Shown in pieces: positions 18,155 through 27,265 of a DNA stretch of 64,000 nt. Position numbers and translations under genes: made by a program. Positions within the stretch are counted from its first letter, which is position 1, and each line of letters begins with the position of its first letter. Under the pieces are notes generated by a model, which saw nothing but the letters and a program-made list of their open reading frames with translations, made no database searches and was not told the DNA's origin. Source of the stretch: Caldicellulosiruptor danielii (lineage in GTDB: Bacteria; Bacillota; Thermoanaerobacteria; Caldicellulosiruptorales; Caldicellulosiruptoraceae); assembly GCF_034343125.1 (NCBI RefSeq), contig NZ_CP139957.1:2350001-2414000 (forward strand). Reading direction: 5' to 3'.

Positions 18155-18183
18155 TTGCCAAACTGCTGCTTTTCTGGTATGAT
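18155..18183 (+). promoter_or_regulatory. Promoter of the c-di-AMP riboswitch transcript
   Basis: TTGCCA (18155-18160), a 17-base spacer and TATGAT (18178-18183) give a predicted start near 18190, about 20 bases before the aptamer. Confidence 0.7.
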
Positions 18184-18211
18184 AAAAATCATAATAAAAA
18201 ATTAAAATCAA

Positions 18212-18346
18212 AAAAGCTGAATTCCTGTGGCAAAAATCCACAGGATAGGGGGGACCCAAACATTTTGGGGTGAATCAAGGCATCTTGCCTTGTAGGGCAA
18301 AGATTCCCTTTCTGCCCGAACCCGTCAGCTAACCCCCGAAGCTTTG
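18212..18346 (+). ncRNA. Cyclic di-AMP riboswitch (ydaO-yuaA type)
   Basis: Conserved ydaO aptamer elements occur in order: GCTGAA, GGGGGACCCA...TGGGGTGAATC, GTAGGGC, GCCCGAACCCGTCAGCTAAC, and the 3' half of P1. P1 pairs AAAGCT (18213-18218) with AGCTTT (18340-18345). The element resembles the B. subtilis ydaO leader closely. No terminator lies between it and the gene. Instead the ribosome binding site starts exactly where P1 ends, and TCCCTTTC inside the aptamer (18305-18312) is perfectly complementary to GAAAGGGA of the ribosome site (18346-18353), suggesting translational control. Confidence 0.93.
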
Positions 18347-18364
18347 AAAGGGAGGTTTGTTTTT

Positions 18365-19723
18365 ATGAATGTCAAATTTAATCCAAAGACTCATATTCTT
18401 GAGATTGAGTATCAGTTCAGAGATGTTGAAGAGCCAAATCTTTTCAGGAACATCTATCCTTACAATGAAGTGCCAAGGCTTGTTTTCAACCACAGGATTG
18501 TTCCCATGAACGTGCCTGAACGTCTTTACATCACAGACACAACCTTCAGAGACGGTCAGCAATCACGCTCGCCTTACACTGTTGATCAAATCTGTAGAAT
18601 TTATGACTACTTGCATGAGCTTGACAACGGAAGTGGTGTTATTCTTCACACAGAGTTTTTTGTGTACTCAAAACAGGACAAAGAGGCAGTTTTAAAGTGT
18701 TTGGAAAAAGGTTATGACTTTCCAAAGGTGACCGCTTGGATTCGCGCAAAAAAAGAGGATTTTGAGATTGTAAAGAGCCTTGGTATCAAGGAAACAGGAA
18801 TACTTGTTTCATGCTCGGACTACCACATTTTTAAGAAGCTCAAGATGACACGAAGCCAGGCAATGAAACAGTACTTAGAGATTGTGTCATCAGCACTTGA
18901 GGCAGGAATTATACCACGCTGCCACTTTGAAGACATCACAAGAGCCGACTTTTACGGATTTGTTCTGCCATTTATAAATGAGCTTATGAAGCTCTCGAAA
19001 GAGGCAAAAATGCCTGTTAAAATCAGAGCATGTGACACACTTGGTCTTGGCTCACCCATACCTGGTGTTGCTCTGCCAAGAAGCGTGCCTCAAATAATCT
19101 ATGGGATTGTGAACTATGGAGAGGTGCCATCTGAGTGGCTTGAGTGGCATGGTCATAACGACTTTTACAAGGCTGTTATAAACTCTACAATGGCATGGCT
19201 TTATGGTGCCTCAATGGTAAACACATCTCTTTTGGGAATAGGTGAGCGAACTGGCAATACTCCTTTAGAAGCAATGGTGATGGAATATATTCAGATAAGA
19301 GGGTCGGCAGATGGTATGAATGTTGCTGTGATATCTGAGATTGCCGAATATTTCAAAAAAGAAATAGGCTATGAAATTCCGCCAATGACGCCTTTTGTCG
19401 GTGAGAATTTTAACGCAACACGGGCTGGAATTCATGCAGATGGGCTTATGAAGGATGAGGAAATCTACAATATATTTGATACAGGTAAAATTTTGGGAAG
19501 ACCACCAAAGGTTATTATAGATGCATATTCAGGCATCGCAGGAATTGTAATCTGGATAAACAGGTATTTTAAAGACAGCGGCATTGACATTCAGGTTGAC
19601 AAAAAAGACCCAAGGGTTCAGAAGGTCAAAGAGTGGGTAGATAGTCAATATGAAAATGGGAGAAATACATCAATAAGTGATGAAGAGTTAAAAGAGGTTG
19701 TAAGTAGAATATTTGGATTGTAA
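18365..19723 (+). CDS. HMGL-family acyltransferase: Re-citrate/homocitrate synthase-like
   Basis: A 452-residue member of the isopropylmalate/homocitrate/Re-citrate synthase family, which condenses acetyl-CoA with a 2-oxo acid. The TIM-barrel motifs are DTTFRDGQQSRSP near residue 57, CHFEDITRADFYGF, the metal-binding HGHNDF, and GIGERTGNTPLE. The C-terminal regulatory LeuA domain is absent, and the approximately 55-residue N-terminal extension resembles clostridial proteins that include Re-citrate synthase; that specific activity is inference. The ATG at 18365 follows AAAGGGAGG. The gene is directly under a c-di-AMP riboswitch and has its own promoter. Alternatives: homocitrate or isopropylmalate synthase. 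Confidence 0.75.
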   Translation: MNVKFNPKTHILEIEYQFRDVEEPNLFRNIYPYNEVPRLVFNHRIVPMNVPERLYITDTTFRDGQQSRSPYTVDQICRIYDYLHELDNGSGVILHTEFFVYSKQDKEAVLKCLEKGYDFPKVTAWIRAKKEDFEIVKSLGIKETGILVSCSDYHIFKKLKMTRSQAMKQYLEIVSSALEAGIIPRCHFEDITRADFYGFVLPFINELMKLSKEAKMPVKIRACDTLGLGSPIPGVALPRSVPQIIYGIVNYGEVPSEWLEWHGHNDFYKAVINSTMAWLYGASMVNTSLLGIGERTGNTPLEAMVMEYIQIRGSADGMNVAVISEIAEYFKKEIGYEIPPMTPFVGENFNATRAGIHADGLMKDEEIYNIFDTGKILGRPPKVIIDAYSGIAGIVIWINRYFKDSGIDIQVDKKDPRVQKVKEWVDSQYENGRNTSISDEELKEVVSRIFGL

Positions 19724-19762
19724 AAAAACAAGCAAGGCTGCCACTTGAAAACGGCAGCCTTG
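19724..19762 (-). terminator. Terminator of the ara operon (possibly bidirectional)
   Basis: A 10-bp perfect stem (19733-19742 with 19753-19762) is followed on the minus strand by GCTTGTTTTTTT. It ends araD and may also end the convergent synthase gene. Confidence 0.8.
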
Positions 19763-19808
19763 TGCTGTATATGCTACAACCATTTTGTGCTGGGGGAGTT
19801 CAAAAACT

Positions 19809-20453
19809 TTATTTCTGTCCGTACTTTGCCATATACCTCTCATGAGCTCTTTTTACCTCCTCAGGCGGAATCTCGATAGGCTCGCCCATCATCTTCGCAA
19901 TAAACACTGTTTTTGCAACATCTTCTACCATAACAGCCGCTTTTACTGCCTCATCAACAGTCCTTCCTATTGTAAAAACTCCATGGTTTTGAAGAAGAAT
20001 TGCCGGACTTGAACCTATATATTCAACTATTACCTTCCCTATGTCTTCACCACCAATCTGAGCATACGGTCCGCATGGAATCTCACAGCCAAACTCATCG
20101 GCAATTGCTGTTAAGTACACTTTTATTGGCTGGCCCAGTGCTGCAAACGCTGTTGCATAGTTAGAATGTGTATGGACAACAGCATTTATGTGTGGCATGT
20201 GTTTGTATACATAAAGATGTGTGAGTGTGTCTGTAGATGGTTTTAAATTCCCTTCAACAACATTTCCGTCCATGTCAACCACAACCATCTTGTCAGGTGT
20301 CAAATCGTCGTACATGACACCAGATGGCTTTATGACAACAAGGTTTGTCTCAGGGTCACGCGTCGAGACATTCCCTGATGTCCATGTGACAAGGCCATAT
20401 TTTGGAAGATAAAGATTGTATTTGCAAACAAGTTCTTTTAAGCTTTCAAGCAT
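19809..20453 (-). CDS. araD: L-ribulose-5-phosphate 4-epimerase
   Basis: A 214-residue class II aldolase/epimerase. TSGNVSTRD and KPSGVMYDDL bind the phosphate; HTHSNYATAF supplies two zinc His ligands and LQNHGVFTIG the third. It converts L-ribulose-5-phosphate to D-xylulose-5-phosphate. A strong AAAAGGAGG site precedes the ATG inside the end of araR (2-base gap), so the genes are translationally close. It is the third gene of araB-araR-araD. L-fuculose-phosphate aldolase is the family alternative, but the neighbours favour AraD. Confidence 0.9.
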   Translation of the reverse strand: MLESLKELVCKYNLYLPKYGLVTWTSGNVSTRDPETNLVVIKPSGVMYDDLTPDKMVVVDMDGNVVEGNLKPSTDTLTHLYVYKHMPHINAVVHTHSNYATAFAALGQPIKVYLTAIADEFGCEIPCGPYAQIGGEDIGKVIVEYIGSSPAILLQNHGVFTIGRTVDEAVKAAVMVEDVAKTVFIAKMMGEPIEIPPEEVKRAHERYMAKYGQK

Positions 20454-20455
20454 TT

Positions 20456-21511
20456 TTAAAATCCTCCTTTTGTTGAATTTCTGAAGATTATCTCACATTC
20501 AACCTCTTCCTTTACACCACTTCTGTTCTTCTTTATCATAGCAACTGCTGCTTTTGCTGCCATCTCGCCAAGCTTTTCTTTTGGGTGCTCAACTGTTGTG
20601 AGCTTTATATCTGTAAGTGTAGAAAGAAGTGAATTGTCATATCCTGTAACTGATATATCTTGAGGAATTTTAAATCCCATCTCTTTTAGCTTCACACAAA
20701 GAGGAAGAGCAATCTTGTCGTTGTAGCAAACAGCTGCATCAAATCTTTCTCTTGATATGACTTCAGCTGCTCTGTTATGAACAAAATTGTACTCCTCACT
20801 TGTAAAAAAGATTGCATCAAACTCTGCCTGTGCCTCCCTGCACGCTTTTTCAAACCCACTATACCTTTTTATCCCCTGCAAATCGTCGCCTTTGAAAATG
20901 CCAAGAAGCTTTTTGCACCCGTTTTTTATGAGGCTCTGGGTAAGTTTGTAAACAGCTGACTGGTCTTTGGTTATTATGTAGTTTTGAGCAATGTCTCGTA
21001 AAATAGTGTTGATGAAAATCACAGGAATGTCTTTTTGTATAAGTTTTCTGTAAAGGTCTTGATTCTTAGAAGGCAAGGCGCTTTTTGTAGGCTCTATTAT
21101 GACAGCGTCTATGTTTGGGTTGTTTATGATACTCTCCAAGTGATATCTTTCAAATTCATAGCTGTTGTCGGTGGAAAATAGCAAAAGCCCGTACCCTTCA
21201 TGTGCTATTACCTTTTCAATTCCTCTTATAATCAGGGGAAAGATATAGTCGGATATAAATGTTGTCAGAACAGCAATGCATTTAGAGCCGTCTGCAGTTT
21301 TCTTTGCAACAAACGTTCCTCTTCCTTTCTGGGATACCAAAAGTCCCTCAAATTCAAGTTCCATTAAAGCTCTTCTTACAGTGTGCCGTGAAACCTTGAA
21401 TTTTCGTGATAGCATATTTTCTGAATAAATCTTCTCGCCCTCTTTGAACTTGCCAGAGTTAATTCCTTCAATAATGAAATCTTTTATAACCTCATATTTG
21501 GTTTTGCTCAT
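20456..21511 (-). CDS. araR: AraR-type regulator (GntR helix-turn-helix plus LacI effector domain)
   Basis: Residues 1-70 are a GntR winged helix (KYEVIKDFIIEGINSGKF...YSENMLSRKFKVSRHTVRRAL...GRGTFVA). The rest is a LacI/PBP-like sugar-binding domain (TGYDNSLLSTLTDIKLTTVEHP). This composite is diagnostic of AraR, the arabinose repressor of Firmicutes. The frame extends to an ATG at 21550; I favour the ATG at 21511 because it starts at the winged helix, although neither has a clear ribosome site. Located between araB and araD. Candidate binding sites lie at 23436-23449 and 59196-59219. Confidence 0.87.
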   Translation of the reverse strand: MSKTKYEVIKDFIIEGINSGKFKEGEKIYSENMLSRKFKVSRHTVRRALMELEFEGLLVSQKGRGTFVAKKTADGSKCIAVLTTFISDYIFPLIIRGIEKVIAHEGYGLLLFSTDNSYEFERYHLESIINNPNIDAVIIEPTKSALPSKNQDLYRKLIQKDIPVIFINTILRDIAQNYIITKDQSAVYKLTQSLIKNGCKKLLGIFKGDDLQGIKRYSGFEKACREAQAEFDAIFFTSEEYNFVHNRAAEVISRERFDAAVCYNDKIALPLCVKLKEMGFKIPQDISVTGYDNSLLSTLTDIKLTTVEHPKEKLGEMAAKAAVAMIKKNRSGVKEEVECEIIFRNSTKGGF

Positions 21512-21591
21512 TTTATCATCATCTTGTCCATACAAGTTTATTTTTATCATACCACTTAAAAATTTTTAAATCAATACCATTATTTAACTTG

Positions 21592-21639
21592 CAGGCTACC
21601 CTTTAAAAGCCCGGAAAGCTTTTTAAAAAGGGTAGCCTG
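21592..21639. other. Stem-loop between araB and araR
   Basis: A 13-bp perfect stem (21592-21604 with 21627-21639) encloses a 22-base loop. The T-tract is on the plus strand, where no gene needs a terminator. On the transcribed minus strand no U-run follows, so it looks like an mRNA stability/processing element or partial terminator. Confidence 0.6.
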
Positions 21640-21667
21640 TTTTTGAAAAGTAAAACACTCAAAAGCT

Positions 21668-23338
21668 TTACATTCTCGAAACTTTTTCTTTTATCTCTTT
21701 TAGCCTCTTCATCACATCATTTGCTCCACGGCCAAAATAGTCGTGAAGAATTCTGTATTCCCTGTAGAGCTTTTTATAAATCTCATGGTTTTGTGGATTT
21801 GGCTTGTAAGAATAGTCTTTTAGTTTTGCCATCTTCTTTGCAGCCTCGAAAATGCTGTCGTATCCACCTTTTTCTTTTCCTGCAGCAACTGCACCGAACA
21901 TAGCAGAGCCGAGTGCTGGCGTCTGAGGCGATGCTGACACTTTTATCTCAAGCCCTGTCACATCAGCATAAATCTGCATCAAAAGTTCATCTTTTTCAGC
22001 AATTCCACCGCACGCATAAAGTTCTCTTACCTCAACACCGTGTTCATTGAAGTTGTCAATTATTATCTTTGTGCCGTACGCCGTTGCCTCAATCAAGGCT
22101 CTATACATCTCCTCTGGCTTTGTAGTTAAGGTCATGCCAAGCATCATACCAGTGAGGTCTGCATCAACCAAAATTGACCTGTTGCCATTCCACCAGTCAA
22201 GTGCTAAAAGCCCACTCTGGCCAGGTTTTAGCGCCTTTGCCTTTTCTTTTAGAAGTTGATAGATGTTGAGCCCTTTTTGTTTTGCCTCATCGTGATATTG
22301 AGCTGGCACGCAGTTTTCAACAAACCACTCAAAATGGTCACCAACACAGCTCTGCCCTGCTTCATACCCATAAAAGCCAGGTAAAATTCCATCTTCAACA
22401 CAACCACAAATACCAGGCACCATCTTCTCTTCATTCCACAAAAGCATATGACATGTAGATGTCCCAATTATCATTAGCATCTTGCCAATGTCAGTAATTC
22501 CAACAGCAGGAACAGACACATGCGCATCAACATTTGCAATTGCAACAGCAGTTCCAGGATTTAAGCCCATCAGTTTTGCCATCTCTTCTGTGAGCTCTCC
22601 TGCTTTCTGGCCGATTGGGTAGATGTCGCGTGATAGCTTCTCATCAACAACATTTTCAAGCCTTGGATGAAGTGCCCTGAAAAACTCTTTTGAAGGATAT
22701 CCTTCCCTCTTGCTCCAGATAGCTTTGTACCCAGCTGTGCAAGAGTTTCTCTTCTCAACCCCAGTCATCTTAAACACAATCCAGTCAGCAGCCTCAATAA
22801 ACTTGTCTGCCTCATCATACACCTCTGGTGCTTCTTCTAAAATCTGCATGATTTTGGGGAATAGCCATTCAGATGAAATCTTCCCACCATATCTTTGTAA
22901 AAATTTTTCTCCTCTTTCCTGAGCAATCTGGTTTAACCTGTTTGCATACTTCTGAGCAGCATGGTGTTTCCACAGTTTCACATAGGCATGAGGATTTGAC
23001 TTGAACTTGTCTATCATGCAAAGTGGAGTCCCATCCTTTTTGATAGGAAGCATTGTGCAGGCTGTAAAGTCAATTCCTATTCCAATCACATCGTCCTTTG
23101 AAACACCTGCTTTTTTCAAAACATCTGGAACAGTTGTTGCCAAGACTTCTATATAATCCTGTGGATGTTGAAGAGCCCAATCGTGAGGAAGTTTTGTCCC
23201 ATCTGGTAAGCTCTCATCCATAACTCCATGAGTGTACTCTTTCACACTTGTTGCAACCTCTTCACCTGTCTCAACATTTACAAGCACTGCTCTTCCTGAC
23301 TGCGTTCCAAAGTCAATTCCAATACTGAACTTTGCCAT
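21668..23338 (-). CDS. araB: Ribulokinase
   Basis: A 556-residue FGGY-family kinase phosphorylating L-ribulose. It starts [20 protein letters not shown] (phosphate-1 motif with the AraB-type GTQSGR), then [31 protein letters not shown] and [16 protein letters not shown]; the length is normal for AraB. The ATG at 23336-23338 has GAAGGGGGA upstream, whereas the longer frame from 23374 has none. First gene of araB-araR-araD, with an AraR-like operator 98 bases upstream. No araA isomerase lies in this window. Confidence 0.93.
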   Translation of the reverse strand: MAKFSIGIDFGTQSGRAVLVNVETGEEVATSVKEYTHGVMDESLPDGTKLPHDWALQHPQDYIEVLATTVPDVLKKAGVSKDDVIGIGIDFTACTMLPIKKDGTPLCMIDKFKSNPHAYVKLWKHHAAQKYANRLNQIAQERGEKFLQRYGGKISSEWLFPKIMQILEEAPEVYDEADKFIEAADWIVFKMTGVEKRNSCTAGYKAIWSKREGYPSKEFFRALHPRLENVVDEKLSRDIYPIGQKAGELTEEMAKLMGLNPGTAVAIANVDAHVSVPAVGITDIGKMLMIIGTSTCHMLLWNEEKMVPGICGCVEDGILPGFYGYEAGQSCVGDHFEWFVENCVPAQYHDEAKQKGLNIYQLLKEKAKALKPGQSGLLALDWWNGNRSILVDADLTGMMLGMTLTTKPEEMYRALIEATAYGTKIIIDNFNEHGVEVRELYACGGIAEKDELLMQIYADVTGLEIKVSASPQTPALGSAMFGAVAAGKEKGGYDSIFEAAKKMAKLKDYSYKPNPQNHEIYKKLYREYRILHDYFGRGANDVMKRLKEIKEKVSRM

Positions 23339-23435
23339 AAAAATCCCCCTTCTCTCCTTTGCTTGTGCATACATGTTTCTTTAAGAATATAGTAACATAT
23401 ATACAAAAAGAACAAAAGAGAAGGAGTGAAAAAAG

Positions 23436-23449
23436 TTGTACGTGAACAA
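23436..23449. promoter_or_regulatory. AraR-like operator upstream of araB
   Basis: TTGTACGTGAACAA is an imperfect palindrome resembling the TTGTACGTACAA-type AraR box of Bacillus. The wider site AAAAGTTGTACGTGAACAAT matches the palindrome at 59196-59219 at most positions. It lies about 100 bases before araB. The rest of 23375-23638 shows no gene. Confidence 0.6.
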
Positions 23450-23638
23450 TTTCACATCCTTCTCTTTTAGTTTCTAAAATGCGCTGGATTCAATACCAAA
23501 ATTACCTTTCCTTCGTAGTCAATCGAAGTGGCTAAAAGAAGTTTACTTTGCTTTTTAATTTTTATAAGTAATTATCTTTTTTATATGGGAAAATATGAAA
23601 ACATAGTACTATCTTTATTGTATTTCAAGACTCCCATC

Positions 23639-25348
23639 TTACTTTATAAGCTCAGCTACCTCTTCTATTCTCATCGGCTTTGAAAAATAATAGCCCTGAA
23701 ATTCATCGCATCCCAATTCCTTTAATATCTCATATTGTTCTTTTCTTTCAACACCCTCAGCAATTGTTTTCAAATTCATTTCTTTTGCCATATAAATGAT
23801 ATTTTTAACAATAACATATTCATTACCAAAAAACTCTATTTTGTTGATAAACTTTTTGTCAATTTTGAGTGCATGAACAGGAAGTGTCAAAAGCAGCTCA
23901 AGGGACGAATAACCAGTACCAAAATCATCTATTGAAATCCTAATGCCTTTTTTATAAAGTTTATTAAAAATCTCTTTTGAAAGTTCTAAATTAGTCAAAA
24001 TTACCCTTTCAGTTACTTCTATCTCAATATCTTCCGGAGTCACGTTGTGTTTTTCCAAATATTTGCCCAAAATACCTATCATATTATACATAGCAAACTC
24101 TTTGCCTGACAAATTTATTGCAACCGGCACTTTCTTGAAACCATTTTCTTTCATATATTTTATATCTCTGCAAACAATATCCAATATGACCCTGTTTAAA
24201 TCATACACAAGGCCGCTCTCTTCTGCAATCTGGATAAACTTGTCTGTGGCCAAGATCCCTCTCGGAGAGTTCCATCTCAGAAGTGCCTCAAAACCGACTA
24301 CCGTCCTACCATCACGGGATACTTTTGGTTGATATACTAAAAAGAACTGTTTATTTTGAATTCCTCTCAAGATTTTAGACTCAATTTCAACTCTTCTCAA
24401 AATCTCTTCTGTCATAGACCTTTCGTAAAACTCATAAAGACTTTTGCCCATATCCTTGCCACGCTTTTTGGCCACTGTGAGGGCAATTTCTGCATTTTTC
24501 AAAATTGTATCTGCTTCTGTACCATCCTGCGGGTATCCAGCAATCCCTATGTTGATGCTTGTATACAACCACTTTCCCATCACACTCCAACTTCTTGAAA
24601 ATCTTTCTACAAGATTTTCTACAATTTGTACAACCAAAGCTTTCTCTACATCTGTTGTCACTACTACAAATTCATCCCCACCAAATCTGCTGAATATCCA
24701 TTCTCTTGGCAAAAACTTTTTTATCTCCATTGCTATTGACTTTAAAAATTCATCTCCGACTGCGTGCCCAAATACTTCATTGATATAACCAAAATTATCA
24801 ACTTCAATAAATATTGTCCAAAATTTTGAATTTTCTTTCTTGCTCTCCTCTATTCTCTCTCTAATCTTTTCGTTTAAAAAGTTTCTATTTGGAAGCCCCG
24901 TTACATCATCATAGTATGCAATAAGTTCAATATACCTGCTCAGTCTCAAATCACATGAAACATGGGGTGTTACATCTTCAAATGTCCCCACTATCCTAAA
25001 TGGTGTGGCCTTTTTATAGAGGATGGTGGCACAAACAAAAATCCATCTGCCTTCCTTTAGTTTTACTCTGACAGAAAAACCATTTTGTTTATTCTCTACA
25101 CTTTCTTTTGCAAGATTTAAAAGGTGGATAAATTCATTTTCAGCCATAAGCTTTTTGACATAGTCCTCAATATTCTCACTTTGTATTGTAAGATACACAA
25201 CGCCGTCTGACAGATAAATCTTTTTTTCTTTGATATCGTATAGCCAAAATCCTCTTTCTGATTTTATTGCCTGCTCAAACCTTTCAAACTGAGTATCAGT
25301 AAGCTCTATAAAATCCTTTATCCATAAATCAACCGAAGTTTCTTTCAT
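23639..25348 (-). CDS. PAS-GGDEF-EAL cyclic-di-GMP signalling protein
   Basis: A 569-residue soluble protein. Residues about 20-135 form a PAS-like sensor (WLYDIKEKKIYLSDG, IVGTFEDVT). Residues 145-310 are GGDEF, with DVTGLPNRNFLNEKI and an intact RFGGDEFVV active loop. Residues 320-565 are EAL, with GFEALLRW, INLSGKEF, EVTERVI, DDFGTGYSS, KIDKKFI, AEGVE and QGYYFSKP, all key catalytic positions present. It could both make and degrade c-di-GMP. No membrane helix or signal peptide. Single gene with an unclear signal. Confidence 0.92.
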   Translation of the reverse strand: MKETSVDLWIKDFIELTDTQFERFEQAIKSERGFWLYDIKEKKIYLSDGVVYLTIQSENIEDYVKKLMAENEFIHLLNLAKESVENKQNGFSVRVKLKEGRWIFVCATILYKKATPFRIVGTFEDVTPHVSCDLRLSRYIELIAYYDDVTGLPNRNFLNEKIRERIEESKKENSKFWTIFIEVDNFGYINEVFGHAVGDEFLKSIAMEIKKFLPREWIFSRFGGDEFVVVTTDVEKALVVQIVENLVERFSRSWSVMGKWLYTSINIGIAGYPQDGTEADTILKNAEIALTVAKKRGKDMGKSLYEFYERSMTEEILRRVEIESKILRGIQNKQFFLVYQPKVSRDGRTVVGFEALLRWNSPRGILATDKFIQIAEESGLVYDLNRVILDIVCRDIKYMKENGFKKVPVAINLSGKEFAMYNMIGILGKYLEKHNVTPEDIEIEVTERVILTNLELSKEIFNKLYKKGIRISIDDFGTGYSSLELLLTLPVHALKIDKKFINKIEFFGNEYVIVKNIIYMAKEMNLKTIAEGVERKEQYEILKELGCDEFQGYYFSKPMRIEEVAELIK

Positions 25349-25451
25349 ACATCCTTTTCATCCTTTCTAAACGTGAATTTATCTATTGCCCCTTTCGTTA
25401 GTCTAATTTTACCCTTTTTACCTTTCCAATTCAATGGTTTTTACACACAAT

Positions 25452-25637
25452 ATGGCTCACCATCCTATGTTGTTCATTTTTCGCCCCCCTCAAGCTGTCC
25501 CAAATGTGGCAGAAGGATGCAAAATTTTTGTAGGTGTTTTGAAAGAGCTTGCCAAGGCATCAGGCACCACTGAAATTAGTGCTCAAACAGTTAGAAACAA
25601 GATTTCAAAGGGTAAAAAGAAGGATGACAAAAAATAA
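25452..25637 (+). CDS. Possible small hypothetical protein
   Basis: From the ATG at 25452 the frame gives 61 residues, with a hydrophobic start (MAHHPMLFIFRPPQAVPNVA), a helical centre and a Lys-rich tail. There is no clear ribosome binding site and no recognised family. It lies in a 365-base stretch between convergent-free genes, so chance occurrence is possible. Confidence 0.25.
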   Translation: MAHHPMLFIFRPPQAVPNVAEGCKIFVGVLKELAKASGTTEISAQTVRNKISKGKKKDDKK

Positions 25638-25713
25638 TACTGATAGTCATTTTTTTCGAAGAGTGATATAATAATTATTGGAACATATATTCAAAATTCT
25701 TGGAGGTGAAATA

Positions 25714-26766
25714 ATGAAAAGGGCTGCAAGGGTAATTTCAGTGATTGTGACAGTTTGCTTTATAACCTTTTTGCTATCATCTTCAATTTTTGCTGCATCG
25801 AGTCAGCAGGCCCAAGCTTCCTTGTTAGAAAAAACTTTCAAAGCAGAGATTTCAAAAATTCTAAACCCTGACACTCCTCTTTCGTGTGACATAATAACTA
25901 CCACAACCGGGCAAAAGTCAGTCGGATTTGGCTTAAATCTTATTGTCAATGAGACAAAAACTTGCAAAATTGCTTTTGACAGAAAAAATAGAAAGATTTT
26001 TGTTGAGACTAAAAAAGACAATATAAATCAAATAGTCTTCTTGAATGGACAAAAAATTTACACCTTAGACCCAAAAGATAACAAGTATATCCTTAGCACC
26101 ATACCAACTACTCTCTGGATGAGCATCAATATGCTTGACAGCTCGATTTCTCAGCCTGTAAGCAAGTTTTACCAAACCATATTGAACTACTTAAACTCCC
26201 AAGCATCTTCAATTGTAAAAAGCGCGTACAAGACTACAACATCTGTTGGTTCAAAAAAGATAAGCTGCTGGCAACTTAGCGCTATCCTGCCGAGCAAGGC
26301 TTTAGAGCCTGCGTTTAAAGAATTTTTAAGTACAGCTTCAAAATCTGCACTTTCTCAGCTAAGCATTATGCTCGATGTTTATTTAAAATCTTTGACAGAC
26401 GATGAAAAGAAGGCTTTGAGCTCTTTAAACATCGATGTAAGTAAACTCTCATCAAGCGAGATTTCAAAACAGCTTGAAAGCAATCTTTCCAAGTTTATTA
26501 GCTTAATAAAATTGGATGATTATAAGATAAGCTTTTATCTTGAGGAAAAGACAGGAAAAGTTGTAAAGATAATAATTAAAAATTCATCTGCAACCGGTGG
26601 TAGAGTTTCATCAAGAGTTGAAATAACAAATATCTTGGCAGGAAATGATGTTAAGTTTCCTCAAATTTCTCAAAATATGATAAAACAACAGTCCAGTCAG
26701 GTAGACATGGTCGGTCTTTTGAAATTGATTGAGAATTTTATTGCTAAAATGCAGCAGATTAAATAA
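25714..26766 (+). CDS. Secreted protein of unknown function (350 aa)
   Basis: ATG at 25714 with GGAGGTGAAATA upstream. The N-terminus is a clear signal peptide (MKRAARVISVIVTVCFITFL... ending ...FAASS, about 28 residues). The mature part has beta-type segments rich in KIAFDRKNRKIFVETK / IVFLNGQKIYTLDPKDNKY, reminiscent of the LolA/LppX-like fold found in Gram-positive secreted proteins, followed by Ser/Lys-rich helices. No cysteine lipobox. It is a single gene with its own terminator. Function not recognised. Confidence 0.8.
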   Translation: MKRAARVISVIVTVCFITFLLSSSIFAASSQQAQASLLEKTFKAEISKILNPDTPLSCDIITTTTGQKSVGFGLNLIVNETKTCKIAFDRKNRKIFVETKKDNINQIVFLNGQKIYTLDPKDNKYILSTIPTTLWMSINMLDSSISQPVSKFYQTILNYLNSQASSIVKSAYKTTTSVGSKKISCWQLSAILPSKALEPAFKEFLSTASKSALSQLSIMLDVYLKSLTDDEKKALSSLNIDVSKLSSSEISKQLESNLSKFISLIKLDDYKISFYLEEKTGKVVKIIIKNSSATGGRVSSRVEITNILAGNDVKFPQISQNMIKQQSSQVDMVGLLKLIENFIAKMQQIK

Positions 26767-26790
26767 ATGGAATATACAAATAAAGAGGCA

Positions 26791-26838
26791 AGACTGCCAC
26801 ATGATTGATATCATAAAAAGATGTGGCAGTCTTTTTTT
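26791..26838 (+). terminator. Terminator of the secreted-protein gene
   Basis: A 12-bp perfect stem AGACTGCCACAT (26791-26802) with 26821-26832, followed by seven T. Confidence 0.92.
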
Positions 26839-26968
26839 GTCCAATTTACAAAACATATTGTCTTAACTAATTTTTGTAATTTTCTTTTAAACAAAATCAC
26901 ACAAACTACATTTATAATTTTGTTATTGCGACGTCTTTTAAGTGTGCTTAAAAGAAGGTGACACGACA

Positions 26969-27258
26969 ATGAAAAAGGGATTCTATATTTTAGCACTAAC
27001 TTTAGTAGCGTTTGCAGTCACAGTAGTCTTTCCTGCGCAAACTCTTGCACAAAAGGATCAGATTAAGATTCCCGTGCTTGTGTATCCTTACTTTACAAAA
27101 GACTTAAAAGAGGCACAAGAGTATAATTCCTCTGCGGTTGTGGATATTCAGAATTTTGAAAAGTAGATGGAATATCTTTATAAAAACAACTTCAAAACTT
27201 TAACAATGGAAGAGCTGTACAAATTTTTAAAAGGTGAATATATTCCACCTAAAAAAGC
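26969..27258 (+). pseudogene. Polysaccharide deacetylase, N-terminal remnant with internal stop
   Basis: ATG 26969 with AGAAGGTG upstream encodes a signal peptide (MKKGFYILALTLVAFAVTVV, cleavage near LAQ) and IPVLVYPYFTKDLKEAQEYNSS...VVDIQNFEK. It then meets TAG at 27164 and continues in frame as MEYLYKNNFKTLTMEELYKF. This is the start of a Gram-positive polysaccharide (peptidoglycan/chitin) deacetylase. The catalytic TFDDG region and everything after are missing: the sequence stops being recognisable at about 27258, where the convergent GH127 gene ends. Doubly broken, so non-functional. Confidence 0.75.
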
Positions 27259-27265
27259 CTCCTTT

